19,626 bases of DNA from G039029935 sp039029935 (GTDB lineage: Bacteria > Chloroflexota > Anaerolineae > Caldilineales > Caldilineaceae), in assembly GCA_039029935.1 (NCBI GenBank), contig JBCCFC010000077.1, forward strand, positions 1 to 19,626, written 5' to 3'. Below the pieces are notes generated by a model. It worked only from the letters and a program-made list of their open reading frames with translations, made no database searches and had not been told where the DNA came from. This document shows positions 1 through 6,844 of this stretch, piece after piece. Within the stretch, counting starts at the first letter, position 1, and every line of letters starts with the position of its first letter. The position numbers were made by a program, and so were the translations under genes.

Positions 1-31
1 AAACTCCTAAGTATATATTAATAAATAAGCT

Positions 32-37
32 TATAAT
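32..37 (+). promoter_or_regulatory. Possible -10 element upstream of the ATPase gene
   Basis: A perfect TATAAT lies in the AT-rich 125-bp region ahead of the first gene, but no convincing -35 box stands 15-19 bp before it. The window starts close by, so the real promoter could lie further upstream. Nothing else is recognisable in this leader apart from the ribosome binding site AAGGAG at 115-120. Confidence 0.2.
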
Positions 38-125
38 TTCTTGTGAATTGCATCTATTATATGGTCTCTATCTAAAACCAGCAATTTCCTTTGTTTTGTC
101 CAGATTTGTCGCGTAAGGAGTGTAA

Positions 126-1751
126 ATGAGCAATGTAACAATCCGTGAATTTAACATCTACGGCCCTGTCGAAAGAGATAATCATTATTATGTTACCCGT
201 GATGAGCTGTTAAATGATATTTTCGAGGATATTCTGCTAGGAAAATATTTCACCATTTATGCGCCGCGTCAAACCGGAAAGACGACGCTTATGCGAACTC
301 TGAGGAAGCAATTATTTAATCGGGCTGATATTATCCCCGTTGTCATGGATTTCCAGAGATTTCAAGATTGGGAAGTTGACAAATTTTTTACTAGATTTTG
401 TCAAATGGTCTGCAAACGCATCATTCGGTCATTGCCAACACACCAAACTATTCCATCAAATTTAACGCTCAATTGGGATGATGTTAACGCGCTGTTGCAA
501 AATCCACCAACAGACTACGATACATTTTGGGAGTTTTTTACTGAGCTATACGATGTCTGGCCGTCATGCAAAGTTGTTCTGGTCATCGACGAGTTCGACG
601 GGATTCCACAGCGTGCAATTACAGGATTGCTTAACACATGGCGTTCCATGTACCTTGATGAAGATGCGGAACACGCCTTACACAGTGTTGTTCTGATTGG
701 TATTGCGAATGTTGCGAACCTCAATCTGGGACGAAGTTCGCCGTTTAACATTGCTCGTCAAGTGAATCTACCAGGATTTTCGCACCAAGAAGTCAAAGGA
801 TTATTTGCGCAGTACACACAGGAAACAAAACAGAGAGTTCGTGTTGAGGCAATCAAAAAGATTTTTGACTTAACGAGTGGTCAACCCTTTCTTGTCAACC
901 GAATGGCAAATATCCTGACACAGGAGTTAGTCACAGAGCCGAGCCAGACCATCCAACTACACCATGTACAAAAAGCCTATCGTCAGTTTATCAAAGAATC
1001 TAACTATAATTTTGAAACCATTCTACGACGTGCTGGTGAGCATCCAGAAGAGGTATTTCAGATATTATTTGGTAAAGCATATGCCTTTAACCTGAATAAT
1101 AAAGTTGTGAATAAACTGTTTGAATCTGGTGTCATCAGCAAGACAGCAAGGGAACAGTGCCAAATTAGTAATGGCATTTATCGACAAGTACTCTGGGCAG
1201 GTTTTACGCCTATACAAAACCGTACACAGGCGGATATGCTGCTTAATGGCTACAACCTTAGCCCTGATATCGGTCATGTGCCAAACACAAAATTTGATAT
1301 GAGAACCATCCTTTCTCGCTTCCGGCAATTTGTTGAGCGGCGCGGACGCCAAGCCTTTGAGATTAGCCCAACACCCCAAGAGGCGACGGGGCAATATTTG
1401 CTGATGGCCTATTTAGATGCCATCTCAGACCGACTAGGTGCGTCTGTTTTTGCGGAAGTACCCACTGGTGATGGGCGTATGGATATCGTATTTGCACATG
1501 GTCACGAACGCTATGTCATTGAAACCAAAATTTGGCGAGGTGAAGCACTGTATGAGGATGGGCTTGAGCAATTGCAGGAATATATGGTGAGCGAAGGCGT
1601 TAAAACTGGTTATTATGTTGTCTTTCACAATCGCCCCAATGTTTATGGTGAATTTACACAGGCGGACTTGGAATATACAGAAACGCGAAATGGGTTTACA
1701 ATCCATACCTATATCGTCCGTTTAGGGGCGATTTTTGAGCAAAATGAGTAA
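126..1751 (+). CDS. AAA-like ATPase with C-terminal PD-(D/E)XK nuclease-like domain
   Basis: This 541-residue cytoplasmic protein joins a P-loop ATPase to a nuclease-like fold. The N-terminal part has a Walker A motif APRQTGKTT at residues 46-54 and a Walker B motif VVLVIDEFD at 150-158. That order and the preceding G-K-Y-F-T-I-Y strand resemble the AAA_35 / AAA-ATPase-like families. The last 150 residues contain G-D-G-R-M-D453-I-V followed by Y-V-I-E466-T-K468, which is the D...ExK pattern of PD-(D/E)XK nucleases. The start is well set: AAGGAG at 115-120 lies 5 bases before the ATG. Proteins of this architecture are common in Bacteroidota and Chloroflexota, but their biological role is not established; DNA processing or defence is a guess. 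The gene is visibly richer in A+T than the genes downstream, which fits separate acquisition. It ends 32 bp before the aldolase gene, so read-through into that gene is possible. Confidence 0.8.
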   Translation: MSNVTIREFNIYGPVERDNHYYVTRDELLNDIFEDILLGKYFTIYAPRQTGKTTLMRTLRKQLFNRADIIPVVMDFQRFQDWEVDKFFTRFCQMVCKRIIRSLPTHQTIPSNLTLNWDDVNALLQNPPTDYDTFWEFFTELYDVWPSCKVVLVIDEFDGIPQRAITGLLNTWRSMYLDEDAEHALHSVVLIGIANVANLNLGRSSPFNIARQVNLPGFSHQEVKGLFAQYTQETKQRVRVEAIKKIFDLTSGQPFLVNRMANILTQELVTEPSQTIQLHHVQKAYRQFIKESNYNFETILRRAGEHPEEVFQILFGKAYAFNLNNKVVNKLFESGVISKTAREQCQISNGIYRQVLWAGFTPIQNRTQADMLLNGYNLSPDIGHVPNTKFDMRTILSRFRQFVERRGRQAFEISPTPQEATGQYLLMAYLDAISDRLGASVFAEVPTGDGRMDIVFAHGHERYVIETKIWRGEALYEDGLEQLQEYMVSEGVKTGYYVVFHNRPNVYGEFTQADLEYTETRNGFTIHTYIVRLGAIFEQNE

Positions 1752-1783
1752 ATAGTACACAAACAAAAGGTTTAACAACGTTC

Positions 1784-2701
1784 ATGAGCGAAACAAAATC
1801 ACAACAAGCAACTTTGCGTGGCGTGTTTGCCCCCGTTCTAACACCAGTCCATGATGACCTTGCCCCTGACTTTGAGCGATTTGTCGAGCATAGCAAATAT
1901 CTGCTCGACAATGGCTGTCACGGTCTCTGTCCATTTGGCACAACGAGCGAGGCCAATTCATTTAGCATGGCCGAGCGCATGGAACTATTAAATGCATTAG
2001 TGGCGTCAGGTGTGCCAGCCAATGTGTTGATGCCAGGGACGGGCTGCTGCTCAATTCCAGAAACCGTGGCGTTGACTGAACATGCGGTCAAGTTAGGCTG
2101 TGCAGGGGTGTTGATGTTGCCTCCGTTCTTCTACAAAGGTGTCAGCGATAATGGCATTTTTCGTAGCATTGCCGAAGTCATCGAACGCGTGGGAGATGAT
2201 AGATTAAATGTCTACCTCTATCATATTCCACCTGTGGCGCAAGTTGGATACAGCCTCACGGTGATAGAGCATCTCATCGACGCCTACCCACGCACCGTTG
2301 TCGGTGCAAAAGACAGTTCTGGCGACTGGCATAATCAACTGGCAATGTTGCAGCGTTTCCCTGGTTTCGCTGTTTTTTCGGGTTCAGAGAAATTTTTGTT
2401 GAGCAATCTGCGCAATGGTGGTGCGGGCAGCATCAATGCAGTTGCCAATGTGATTGTGGACCGTCTGCGCCATGTTTATGATAACTGGGAGACAGCAGAG
2501 GCCGATGAGCTACAGTCAAAGGTGATGGTTGTCACCGATTCACGTGGTGTCTACGCACCTGTTCCTGTCCTCAAGCAAATTGCAGCCAAACAGAAGAATG
2601 ACCGTAGCTGGCTTAACTTGCGTCCGCCACTGGAAAAACTCAACGAAGAGGAGATTACAACCTTAATGACAGCATTGGATGTAAATGGGCTGCAATTTTG
2701 A
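1784..2701 (+). CDS. DapA-superfamily aldolase/dehydratase (not a true DHDPS)
   Basis: A 305-residue TIM-barrel protein of the N-acetylneuraminate lyase / dihydrodipicolinate synthase superfamily (COG0329), in which a lysine forms a Schiff base with pyruvate or a 2-keto acid. The signature G-T-T-S-E-A is at 52-57 (GTTGE in classical members). The catalytic Tyr is Y146 in YHIPP, and the Schiff-base Lys is K176 in GAKDSSG. The spacing of 30 residues matches the family (28 in E. coli DapA). The arginine of the DapA motif YNVPxRTG, which holds the carboxylate of aspartate semialdehyde, is replaced by Val151. Lysine biosynthesis is therefore unlikely, and a 2-keto-3-deoxy-sugar-acid aldolase or dehydratase is more probable. 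The Shine-Dalgarno is weak (AAAAGG at 1765-1770, 13 bases before the ATG). The next gene, a sugar-binding protein, begins 146 bp downstream behind its own promoter, so this gene may be transcribed separately from the transporter. Confidence 0.85.
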   Translation: MSETKSQQATLRGVFAPVLTPVHDDLAPDFERFVEHSKYLLDNGCHGLCPFGTTSEANSFSMAERMELLNALVASGVPANVLMPGTGCCSIPETVALTEHAVKLGCAGVLMLPPFFYKGVSDNGIFRSIAEVIERVGDDRLNVYLYHIPPVAQVGYSLTVIEHLIDAYPRTVVGAKDSSGDWHNQLAMLQRFPGFAVFSGSEKFLLSNLRNGGAGSINAVANVIVDRLRHVYDNWETAEADELQSKVMVVTDSRGVYAPVPVLKQIAAKQKNDRSWLNLRPPLEKLNEEEITTLMTALDVNGLQF

Positions 2702-2713
2702 ACATATGTTAGT

Positions 2714-2742
2714 TTGACAATTTTAGCATCACGGATTATAGT
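2714..2742 (+). promoter_or_regulatory. Strong sigma-70-type promoter for the transporter genes
   Basis: TTGACA at 2714-2719 is followed, after exactly 17 bp, by TATAGT at 2737-2742. This matches the consensus at 11 of 12 positions. It starts 13 bp after the aldolase stop codon and points to the binding-protein gene. Transcription would start near 2749 and give a leader of about 100 nt that contains the two palindromes at 2773-2807. A second perfect -10 hexamer, TATAAT at 2815-2820, lies nearer the gene but lacks a -35 box. Confidence 0.6.
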
Positions 2743-2772
2743 CATCTTAGATCGTGTTATCAAAATCATTTG

Positions 2773-2786
2773 TGTGAATATTCACA
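2773..2786. promoter_or_regulatory. Palindromic operator candidate, upstream copy
   Basis: TGTGAATATTCACA is a perfect 14-bp palindrome. It lies about 25 bp downstream of the predicted start of the 2714-2742 promoter and about 30 bp upstream of the TATAAT at 2815. The size and position fit a dimeric helix-turn-helix regulator acting as a roadblock repressor at the first promoter, or as an activator or repressor at the second. No regulator gene is present in the window. Confidence 0.5.
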
Positions 2787-2793
2787 AATCCAA

Positions 2794-2807
2794 CATTCAT
2801 GTGAATG
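2794..2807. promoter_or_regulatory. Palindromic operator candidate, downstream copy
   Basis: CATTCATGTGAATG is an inverted repeat with 6-bp arms (CATTCA/TGAATG) around a 2-bp centre. Its TGTGAAT word also occurs in the palindrome at 2773-2786. The two centres are 21 bp apart, about two turns of DNA, so two dimers would sit on the same face. It ends 7 bp before TATAAT at 2815-2820. Confidence 0.4.
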
Positions 2808-2847
2808 ATTACTCTATAATTTATCATAACTCAAAGGAGAAAATGGT

Positions 2848-4206
2848 ATGTTAAACAAGGGAATGTCTCGTCGTAATTTCTTGCGTCTTAGCTCCATGAC
2901 AGCGGGTGCTGCATTGCTGGCAGCTTGTGCTCCAGCACCAGGGGGCGCACCTGCGGGTGACGCGCCTGCGGGTGATACGGCTGTGGAAGTGACGGCTTGG
3001 GCACACTGGGAACAGGGCTTGCAGTGGTTGGAAGATTCCATGAACAACTATGGCTTTGCTGACATTGACGGCAATGCTGGCATCACGTTGAACAAAGTTG
3101 TCACGCCTTATGGTGAGGTCCATGACAAGATGCTGGCTGCTTGTGTTTCTGGTGTTGGTCAGCCTGACATCATGCGCATCGAGCAGGGACGTGCAGCGGC
3201 CTTCTTCAAGGGTGACGAAGTTTGTTTTTCAGACTTGACCGACTTGATTGGCGACCGCATGGACGATTTGGTACTGGGTTCCGCGGTTGACTACTGGTCG
3301 TGGCAAGGCAAAATTTATGGCATCGGTAACGAAGTCAACGCTTGTACATTGGCCTATCGCAAAGCTGCCTTTGATGAGGTTGGCGTCACAACACCTTTTG
3401 AAACATGGACTGACTTGAAAGAAGGTAGTGCTGCGCTCAAAGCCGAAACTGGCATGTATGGTATCACTTTCCATGATCTGAGTGCTGGTGACTTCCAGAT
3501 GATGCTCTTTGGTGCTGGCGAGTTGATGTTTGATGAAAACGGCGACTTTGGCGGTATCAATGACATTGGTAAAGAGATTTTGGAATTCCAACGCAGCATG
3601 GTCTATGACGATGAATCTGCACTCTTGGCACCAAATGCTGCGGGTAGTAGCTGGACGTCGCCCATCTTCTGGGAAGCGTTCCGCCAAGGCCAGATCGCTG
3701 GTACATTGGGCGCACCGTGGCACAATGGTAAGCTCGGTCGCGAGGACAAAATTGGTCCTGGACAAGAGGGCGAATGGCGTCTGCAACGTCTGCCAAGTGG
3801 TATTGGTGCTGGCTTGCCAACAGCGACACATGGTGGCACAAGCGTGAGCATTCCAAATGGAGCCGAGCATCCAGAGGAAGCATGGAAGATCATTGAGTTT
3901 ACACACCTCACAGAGGCTGTACTCGAAGATGCAACGCAGCGCGGTATTACACCATCGTACAAACCAGTATTGACCGACCCACTGTTGAATGAGCCATATG
4001 ACTACTATGATGGGCAGGTCATCGGTGAATTGTATCTGGAATTGGCCGAAGGTATGCCACGTATCTACCAATCACCTTGGGCACCAGAATTCAACACAGC
4101 CTTCACCAACATTGTACTGACACCTGTCATGCAAGAAAACAACAGCGACTATGACACGCTGTTTGGTGATTTGCAGGTTGAATTGGACCGCATTAAGACG
4201 CTCTAG
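2848..4206 (+). CDS. ABC transporter sugar-binding lipoprotein (Tat-exported)
   Basis: A 452-residue extracytoplasmic solute-binding protein of the UgpB/MalE type (COG1653). It should capture a carbohydrate and hand it to the two permeases encoded downstream. The N-terminus has the twin-arginine motif S-R-R-N-F-L-R (7-13), a short hydrophobic stretch and the lipobox L-A-A-C with the lipidated cysteine at 27. A flexible Ala/Pro/Gly/Asp-rich linker follows. The protein is therefore predicted to be exported folded by Tat and anchored in the membrane by lipid. AAAGGAGA at 2833-2840 lies 7 bases before the ATG and fixes the start; an ATG at 2843 is out of frame. Length is normal for the family. 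The ligand cannot be read from the sequence. The 134-bp gap to the permease gene holds a large hairpin, which may allow more binding protein than permease to be made. Confidence 0.9.
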   Translation: MLNKGMSRRNFLRLSSMTAGAALLAACAPAPGGAPAGDAPAGDTAVEVTAWAHWEQGLQWLEDSMNNYGFADIDGNAGITLNKVVTPYGEVHDKMLAACVSGVGQPDIMRIEQGRAAAFFKGDEVCFSDLTDLIGDRMDDLVLGSAVDYWSWQGKIYGIGNEVNACTLAYRKAAFDEVGVTTPFETWTDLKEGSAALKAETGMYGITFHDLSAGDFQMMLFGAGELMFDENGDFGGINDIGKEILEFQRSMVYDDESALLAPNAAGSSWTSPIFWEAFRQGQIAGTLGAPWHNGKLGREDKIGPGQEGEWRLQRLPSGIGAGLPTATHGGTSVSIPNGAEHPEEAWKIIEFTHLTEAVLEDATQRGITPSYKPVLTDPLLNEPYDYYDGQVIGELYLELAEGMPRIYQSPWAPEFNTAFTNIVLTPVMQENNSDYDTLFGDLQVELDRIKTL

Positions 4207-4216
4207 TTTGTCGGGT

Positions 4217-4261
4217 GGTCAGTATTCGGTAGGTCAGTATTCGGTAGCCGGTATTCAGTTG
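4217..4261 (+). repeat. 15-bp tandem repeat between binding-protein and permease genes
   Basis: GGTCAGTATTCGGTA occurs twice without a gap (4217-4231 and 4232-4246), followed by a degenerate third copy at 4247-4261. Each unit is itself made of two alternating words of 7-8 bp, (GGT)CAGTA and TTCGGTA. The same words return in inverted orientation at 4262-4317 (TACTGA, ACCGACC, TACTGAT, TACCGAC, TACTGGCCTACC), so the element is both a tandem repeat and an inverted repeat. It recalls short tandemly repeated sequences of cyanobacteria in style; kinship is not implied. Confidence 0.7.
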
Positions 4262-4317
4262 CTGACTCACCGATTACTGACACACCGACCTACTGATTAC
4301 CGACTTACTGGCCTACC
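4228..4317 (+). promoter_or_regulatory. Large intercistronic RNA hairpin
   Basis: GGTAGGTCAGTA (4228-4239) can pair with TACTGGCCTACC (4306-4317) over 12 bp including one G-U pair. Inside it CGGTA (4242-4246) pairs with TACCG (4298-4302), and further short pairings exist in the loop. It begins just after the lipoprotein stop codon and ends 13 bases before the Shine-Dalgarno region of the permease gene. No U-run follows, so it is not a typical terminator. By analogy with the REP element between malE and malF of E. coli, it may protect the upstream message from 3' decay and lower permease expression. Confidence 0.55.
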
Positions 4318-4340
4318 ATATTACTTTTCGGGAGAAACCA

Positions 4341-5285
4341 ATGGCTGTTGCCAATCCATCTCAACTAACCACCAATCGTGGCCTTGCCTACTGGTGGCAA
4401 CGCAATCAAATTAAAATTATTCCATATATTTATATCGCACCGTTTTTTGTTTTATTTGCGGTATTTCTTGCCTATCCGGTGTTTGATAGCTTTTTGTTGA
4501 GCTTCCAGCGCCAACAGGGAGTCAGCACACCAACGTTTATTGGTCTTGAAAATTATATCAACTTACTGGCTGACCCACGTTTTAAGCAATCATTTATCAA
4601 CACGACGGTCTATGCAATGGGCAGCTTGTTTGTACAAGTGCCATTGGCCTTTATCATTGCGGTTGTTGTCAATTCGTGGCTTGTGCCAAACCTCAACCTC
4701 AAAAGCTTCTATCGGTTGGCCTACTTTGTGCCGCTACTGGTTTCGGGCGTTGTCGTTTCGTTGATGTTTAGCATTTTGTATGATTACAATTCAGGCTTGT
4801 TGAACAGCTACCTGATGCGTTGGTTTGGCGATGATTTTAAAATTGGGTGGATTCGCGATGCGGGTATAGTCAAAGTCTCAATTATCATTATGTTGGTTTG
4901 GCAATTTACAGGGATCAACTCCATTTACTTCTTGGCAGGTCTACAAAACATTCCCAAAGAGTTAGAAGAAGCAGCATCAATTGATGGCGCAAACTGGTGG
5001 ACAATCTTAATGCGAATCACTATCCCATTGATGCGTCCCGTTATTCTGTTTGTTGTGATTACAGCCATTAACGGCTCCTATCAAATTTTTGCACAGCCAT
5101 ATCTGTTGACAGGTGGCGGCCCACAAGACCGCTCGATTAGTATTGTGATGTATCTGTACAATACGGGATTTTCATACTTTAACTTGGGCTATGCCTCTTC
5201 CATTGGGTACACCCTTGTGATGGTTGTTATCTTTATCTCATTGCTCAATTTGCGGTTCTTTGGTGCGTTTAGAGAAGACTCATAA
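4341..5285 (+). CDS. Sugar ABC transporter permease, MalF/UgpA type
   Basis: A 314-residue inner-membrane permease with about six hydrophobic segments. The first is at about 26-48, after a short cytoplasmic N-terminus rich in Gln/Asn/Arg. The EAA loop that docks to the ATPase is clear: E210-A-A-S-I-D-G-A217, followed by a conserved pattern ending in I-P and then the last transmembrane pair. GGAG at 4330-4333 precedes the ATG by 7 bases. It forms a heterodimeric channel with the product of the next gene, which starts 21 bp downstream and is presumably co-translated from the same message. The family (COG1175) includes MalF, UgpA and many carbohydrate permeases of unknown substrate. Confidence 0.92.
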   Translation: MAVANPSQLTTNRGLAYWWQRNQIKIIPYIYIAPFFVLFAVFLAYPVFDSFLLSFQRQQGVSTPTFIGLENYINLLADPRFKQSFINTTVYAMGSLFVQVPLAFIIAVVVNSWLVPNLNLKSFYRLAYFVPLLVSGVVVSLMFSILYDYNSGLLNSYLMRWFGDDFKIGWIRDAGIVKVSIIIMLVWQFTGINSIYFLAGLQNIPKELEEAASIDGANWWTILMRITIPLMRPVILFVVITAINGSYQIFAQPYLLTGGGPQDRSISIVMYLYNTGFSYFNLGYASSIGYTLVMVVIFISLLNLRFFGAFREDS

Positions 5286-5306
5286 GAATAGAAGAGGTAC
5301 GATTGT

Positions 5307-6194
5307 ATGGCTGTTCAAACAAGCGAGATTCGCACATCCAATGTGCGAAAACCATTGATTTCAGTGATTCGCATCCAGCGAAACCTACTACAACTTATCA
5401 CCAATCTCGTTCTGATGTTTGCTGTTCTTCTGACAGCAATTCCCTTCATCTATATGATTTCCGCGTCACTCAAACCACAATATGAAATTTTCACCTTCCC
5501 TGTCCAACTATTACCAGAGACGGTTTTTACGGAGAACTATACAACACTCTTTGGCGAAACACTCTTCATTCGTTGGTTTGCGAATACGCTCTTTGTGGCA
5601 CTCAGCCGTACACTGCTCTCTCTGTTCCTGTGTATGTTGGCTGGATTTGCCTTTGCTAAATATGAATTTCCACTGAAGCGCTTTCTATTCATTTTGGTAT
5701 TGGCAAGCCTGACCCTACCATTTGAAATTTTGCTCGTGCCACTCTACAAGATGATGATTGGTCTGGGTTGGCTGAACACCTATTGGGTACTGATTATCCC
5801 ATTTGCGGCCAGTGCTTTTGGTATCTTCCTCGCTCGACAATACTGCCTTGCCTTGCCGATTGAGTTGATGGAAGCCGCCCGTATTGACGGTTCCAGCGAA
5901 ATCGGCATCTTTTTCCGCATTGCCCTGCCCAACTTAAAACCAGCCATCGCCGTTCTTGGTATCATCTTCTTTAACGGTGCCTGGAATGACTATCTGTGGC
6001 CCTTGATTGTTCTGAATGACAGTGCCATGTATGTGATAAACTTGGCTTTGCCAACATTGCGCGGTCCCTATGGGGATCAATATGGCCTGATCTTGGCCGG
6101 TGCAGTTGTGGCGACCATTCCAGTGATCTTGATCTTTGTGACGATGCAGCGTTACTTTATTGAAGGCTTGATGGCAGGTGCGTTGAAGGGTTAG
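5307..6194 (+). CDS. Sugar ABC transporter permease, MalG/UgpE type
   Basis: A 295-residue integral membrane protein (COG0395), partner of the permease just upstream. The EAA motif is E189-A-A-R-I-D194-G195, continued by an F-R-I-A-L-P segment. About six hydrophobic segments are visible, with a long polar N-terminus of some 30 residues before the first. GAAGAGG at 5291-5297 is the ribosome binding site. No nucleotide-binding subunit gene follows or precedes the pair. As in many Gram-positive and Chloroflexota CUT1 systems, the transporter must borrow a shared MsmK/UgpC-type ATPase encoded elsewhere. The following 121 bp contain two hairpins. Confidence 0.92.
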   Translation: MAVQTSEIRTSNVRKPLISVIRIQRNLLQLITNLVLMFAVLLTAIPFIYMISASLKPQYEIFTFPVQLLPETVFTENYTTLFGETLFIRWFANTLFVALSRTLLSLFLCMLAGFAFAKYEFPLKRFLFILVLASLTLPFEILLVPLYKMMIGLGWLNTYWVLIIPFAASAFGIFLARQYCLALPIELMEAARIDGSSEIGIFFRIALPNLKPAIAVLGIIFFNGAWNDYLWPLIVLNDSAMYVINLALPTLRGPYGDQYGLILAGAVVATIPVILIFVTMQRYFIEGLMAGALKG

Positions 6195-6253
6195 TTCTTC
6201 GTCAGTATCGTGAATAAAGATATGAATTGGTCAAATTATTTTAAAGAAGTAAC

Positions 6254-6295
6254 AGGCGGATTTCTCCGCCTTAAAGGGTCAAGTTTTTGCTTGAC
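6254..6295 (+). promoter_or_regulatory. Two consecutive hairpins after the permease gene
   Basis: AGGCGGA-TTTC-TCCGCCT (6254-6271) forms a 7-bp stem with a 4-base loop. GTCAAG (6278-6283) pairs with CTTGAC (6290-6295) across TTTTTG. Neither is followed by a T-run, so they are not standard intrinsic terminators. They may protect the 3' end of the permease message or attenuate reading into the next gene, whose ATG is at 6316. Confidence 0.45.
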
Positions 6296-6315
6296 GAGAG
6301 TGTGAAACTGGTTAA

Positions 6316-6828
6316 ATGTCACACAATCACGAGTTAACACACACGCCCGATTGGGTACATAGACATACACATGACCCCAACCCTGCGCCGCCATCATTAG
6401 ATCCAACTTTAGCTTTACACACACACATTCAAGAATCAATCGCAATCTCTATTGATGACCTTAAGCAGTTGCCTGCAATCTCTCTTTCGGACTGCTATAT
6501 TGTTAGCACAGGGCATGGAACCAGTGGACCATTTGTATTTACAGGTGTTCTGTTGGGTATATTGCTAGAAGCGTATCTGGACCTTACCTTGGCAGAATTG
6601 CTTGTGCAGGGTTCCTATGTTGATGTCATCAGCGCAGATGACTTTGGGGCACGAGTGCAGGTTACGGAGCTGGCAGTGGGACAACCACCGATTGTGTTGG
6701 CCTATACGCTGGGTGGCGTGGATATGACAAGAGAACAAGGTCTTGTACGCCTGATTGTCCCCTCAGAGACGGACGATGCGCTACGGCAGGTGAAGTGGAT
6801 TGAGCGTATCGTTGTCTATTTGAAGTAA
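6316..6828 (+). CDS. Small sulfite-oxidase-fold (Oxidored_molyb) protein with His-rich N-terminus
   Basis: This 170-residue protein matches the molybdopterin-binding domain of the sulfite oxidase / YedY family by pattern. The visible parts are I-D-D-L-x-x-L-P, then D-C60-Y-I-V-S-T-G-H-G-T-S-G-P-F-V-F-T-G-V, then V-D-V-I-S-A-D-D-F-G, L-A-Y-T-L-G-G and a final V-K-W-I-E-R-I-V-V. C60 sits near where the Mo-ligating cysteine of larger members is expected, but whether it binds a cofactor cannot be told. No signal peptide or membrane segment is present, so it is probably cytoplasmic. The first 20 residues contain six histidines (3, 5, 9, 15, 17, 19), and two more follow in L-H-T-H; this part is outside the domain and could bind metal. 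No clear Shine-Dalgarno is seen for the ATG. Only 16 bp separate it from the lyase gene downstream, so the two are probably co-transcribed. Confidence 0.72.
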   Translation: MSHNHELTHTPDWVHRHTHDPNPAPPSLDPTLALHTHIQESIAISIDDLKQLPAISLSDCYIVSTGHGTSGPFVFTGVLLGILLEAYLDLTLAELLVQGSYVDVISADDFGARVQVTELAVGQPPIVLAYTLGGVDMTREQGLVRLIVPSETDDALRQVKWIERIVVYLK

Positions 6829-6844
6829 AGGAAGGGTATAGATC

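Noticed and set aside
3229..4071. 280-residue open frame on the - strand
   Set aside because: It is a shadow of the binding-protein gene; no ribosome site and Cys/Trp/His-rich nonsense-like composition.
4217..4317. CRISPR array
   Set aside because: Units are 15 bp, contiguous, without spacers, and partly inverted.
6254..6295. Intrinsic terminator after the permease genes
   Set aside because: Two good stems, but neither is followed by a T-run. Listed as hairpins only.
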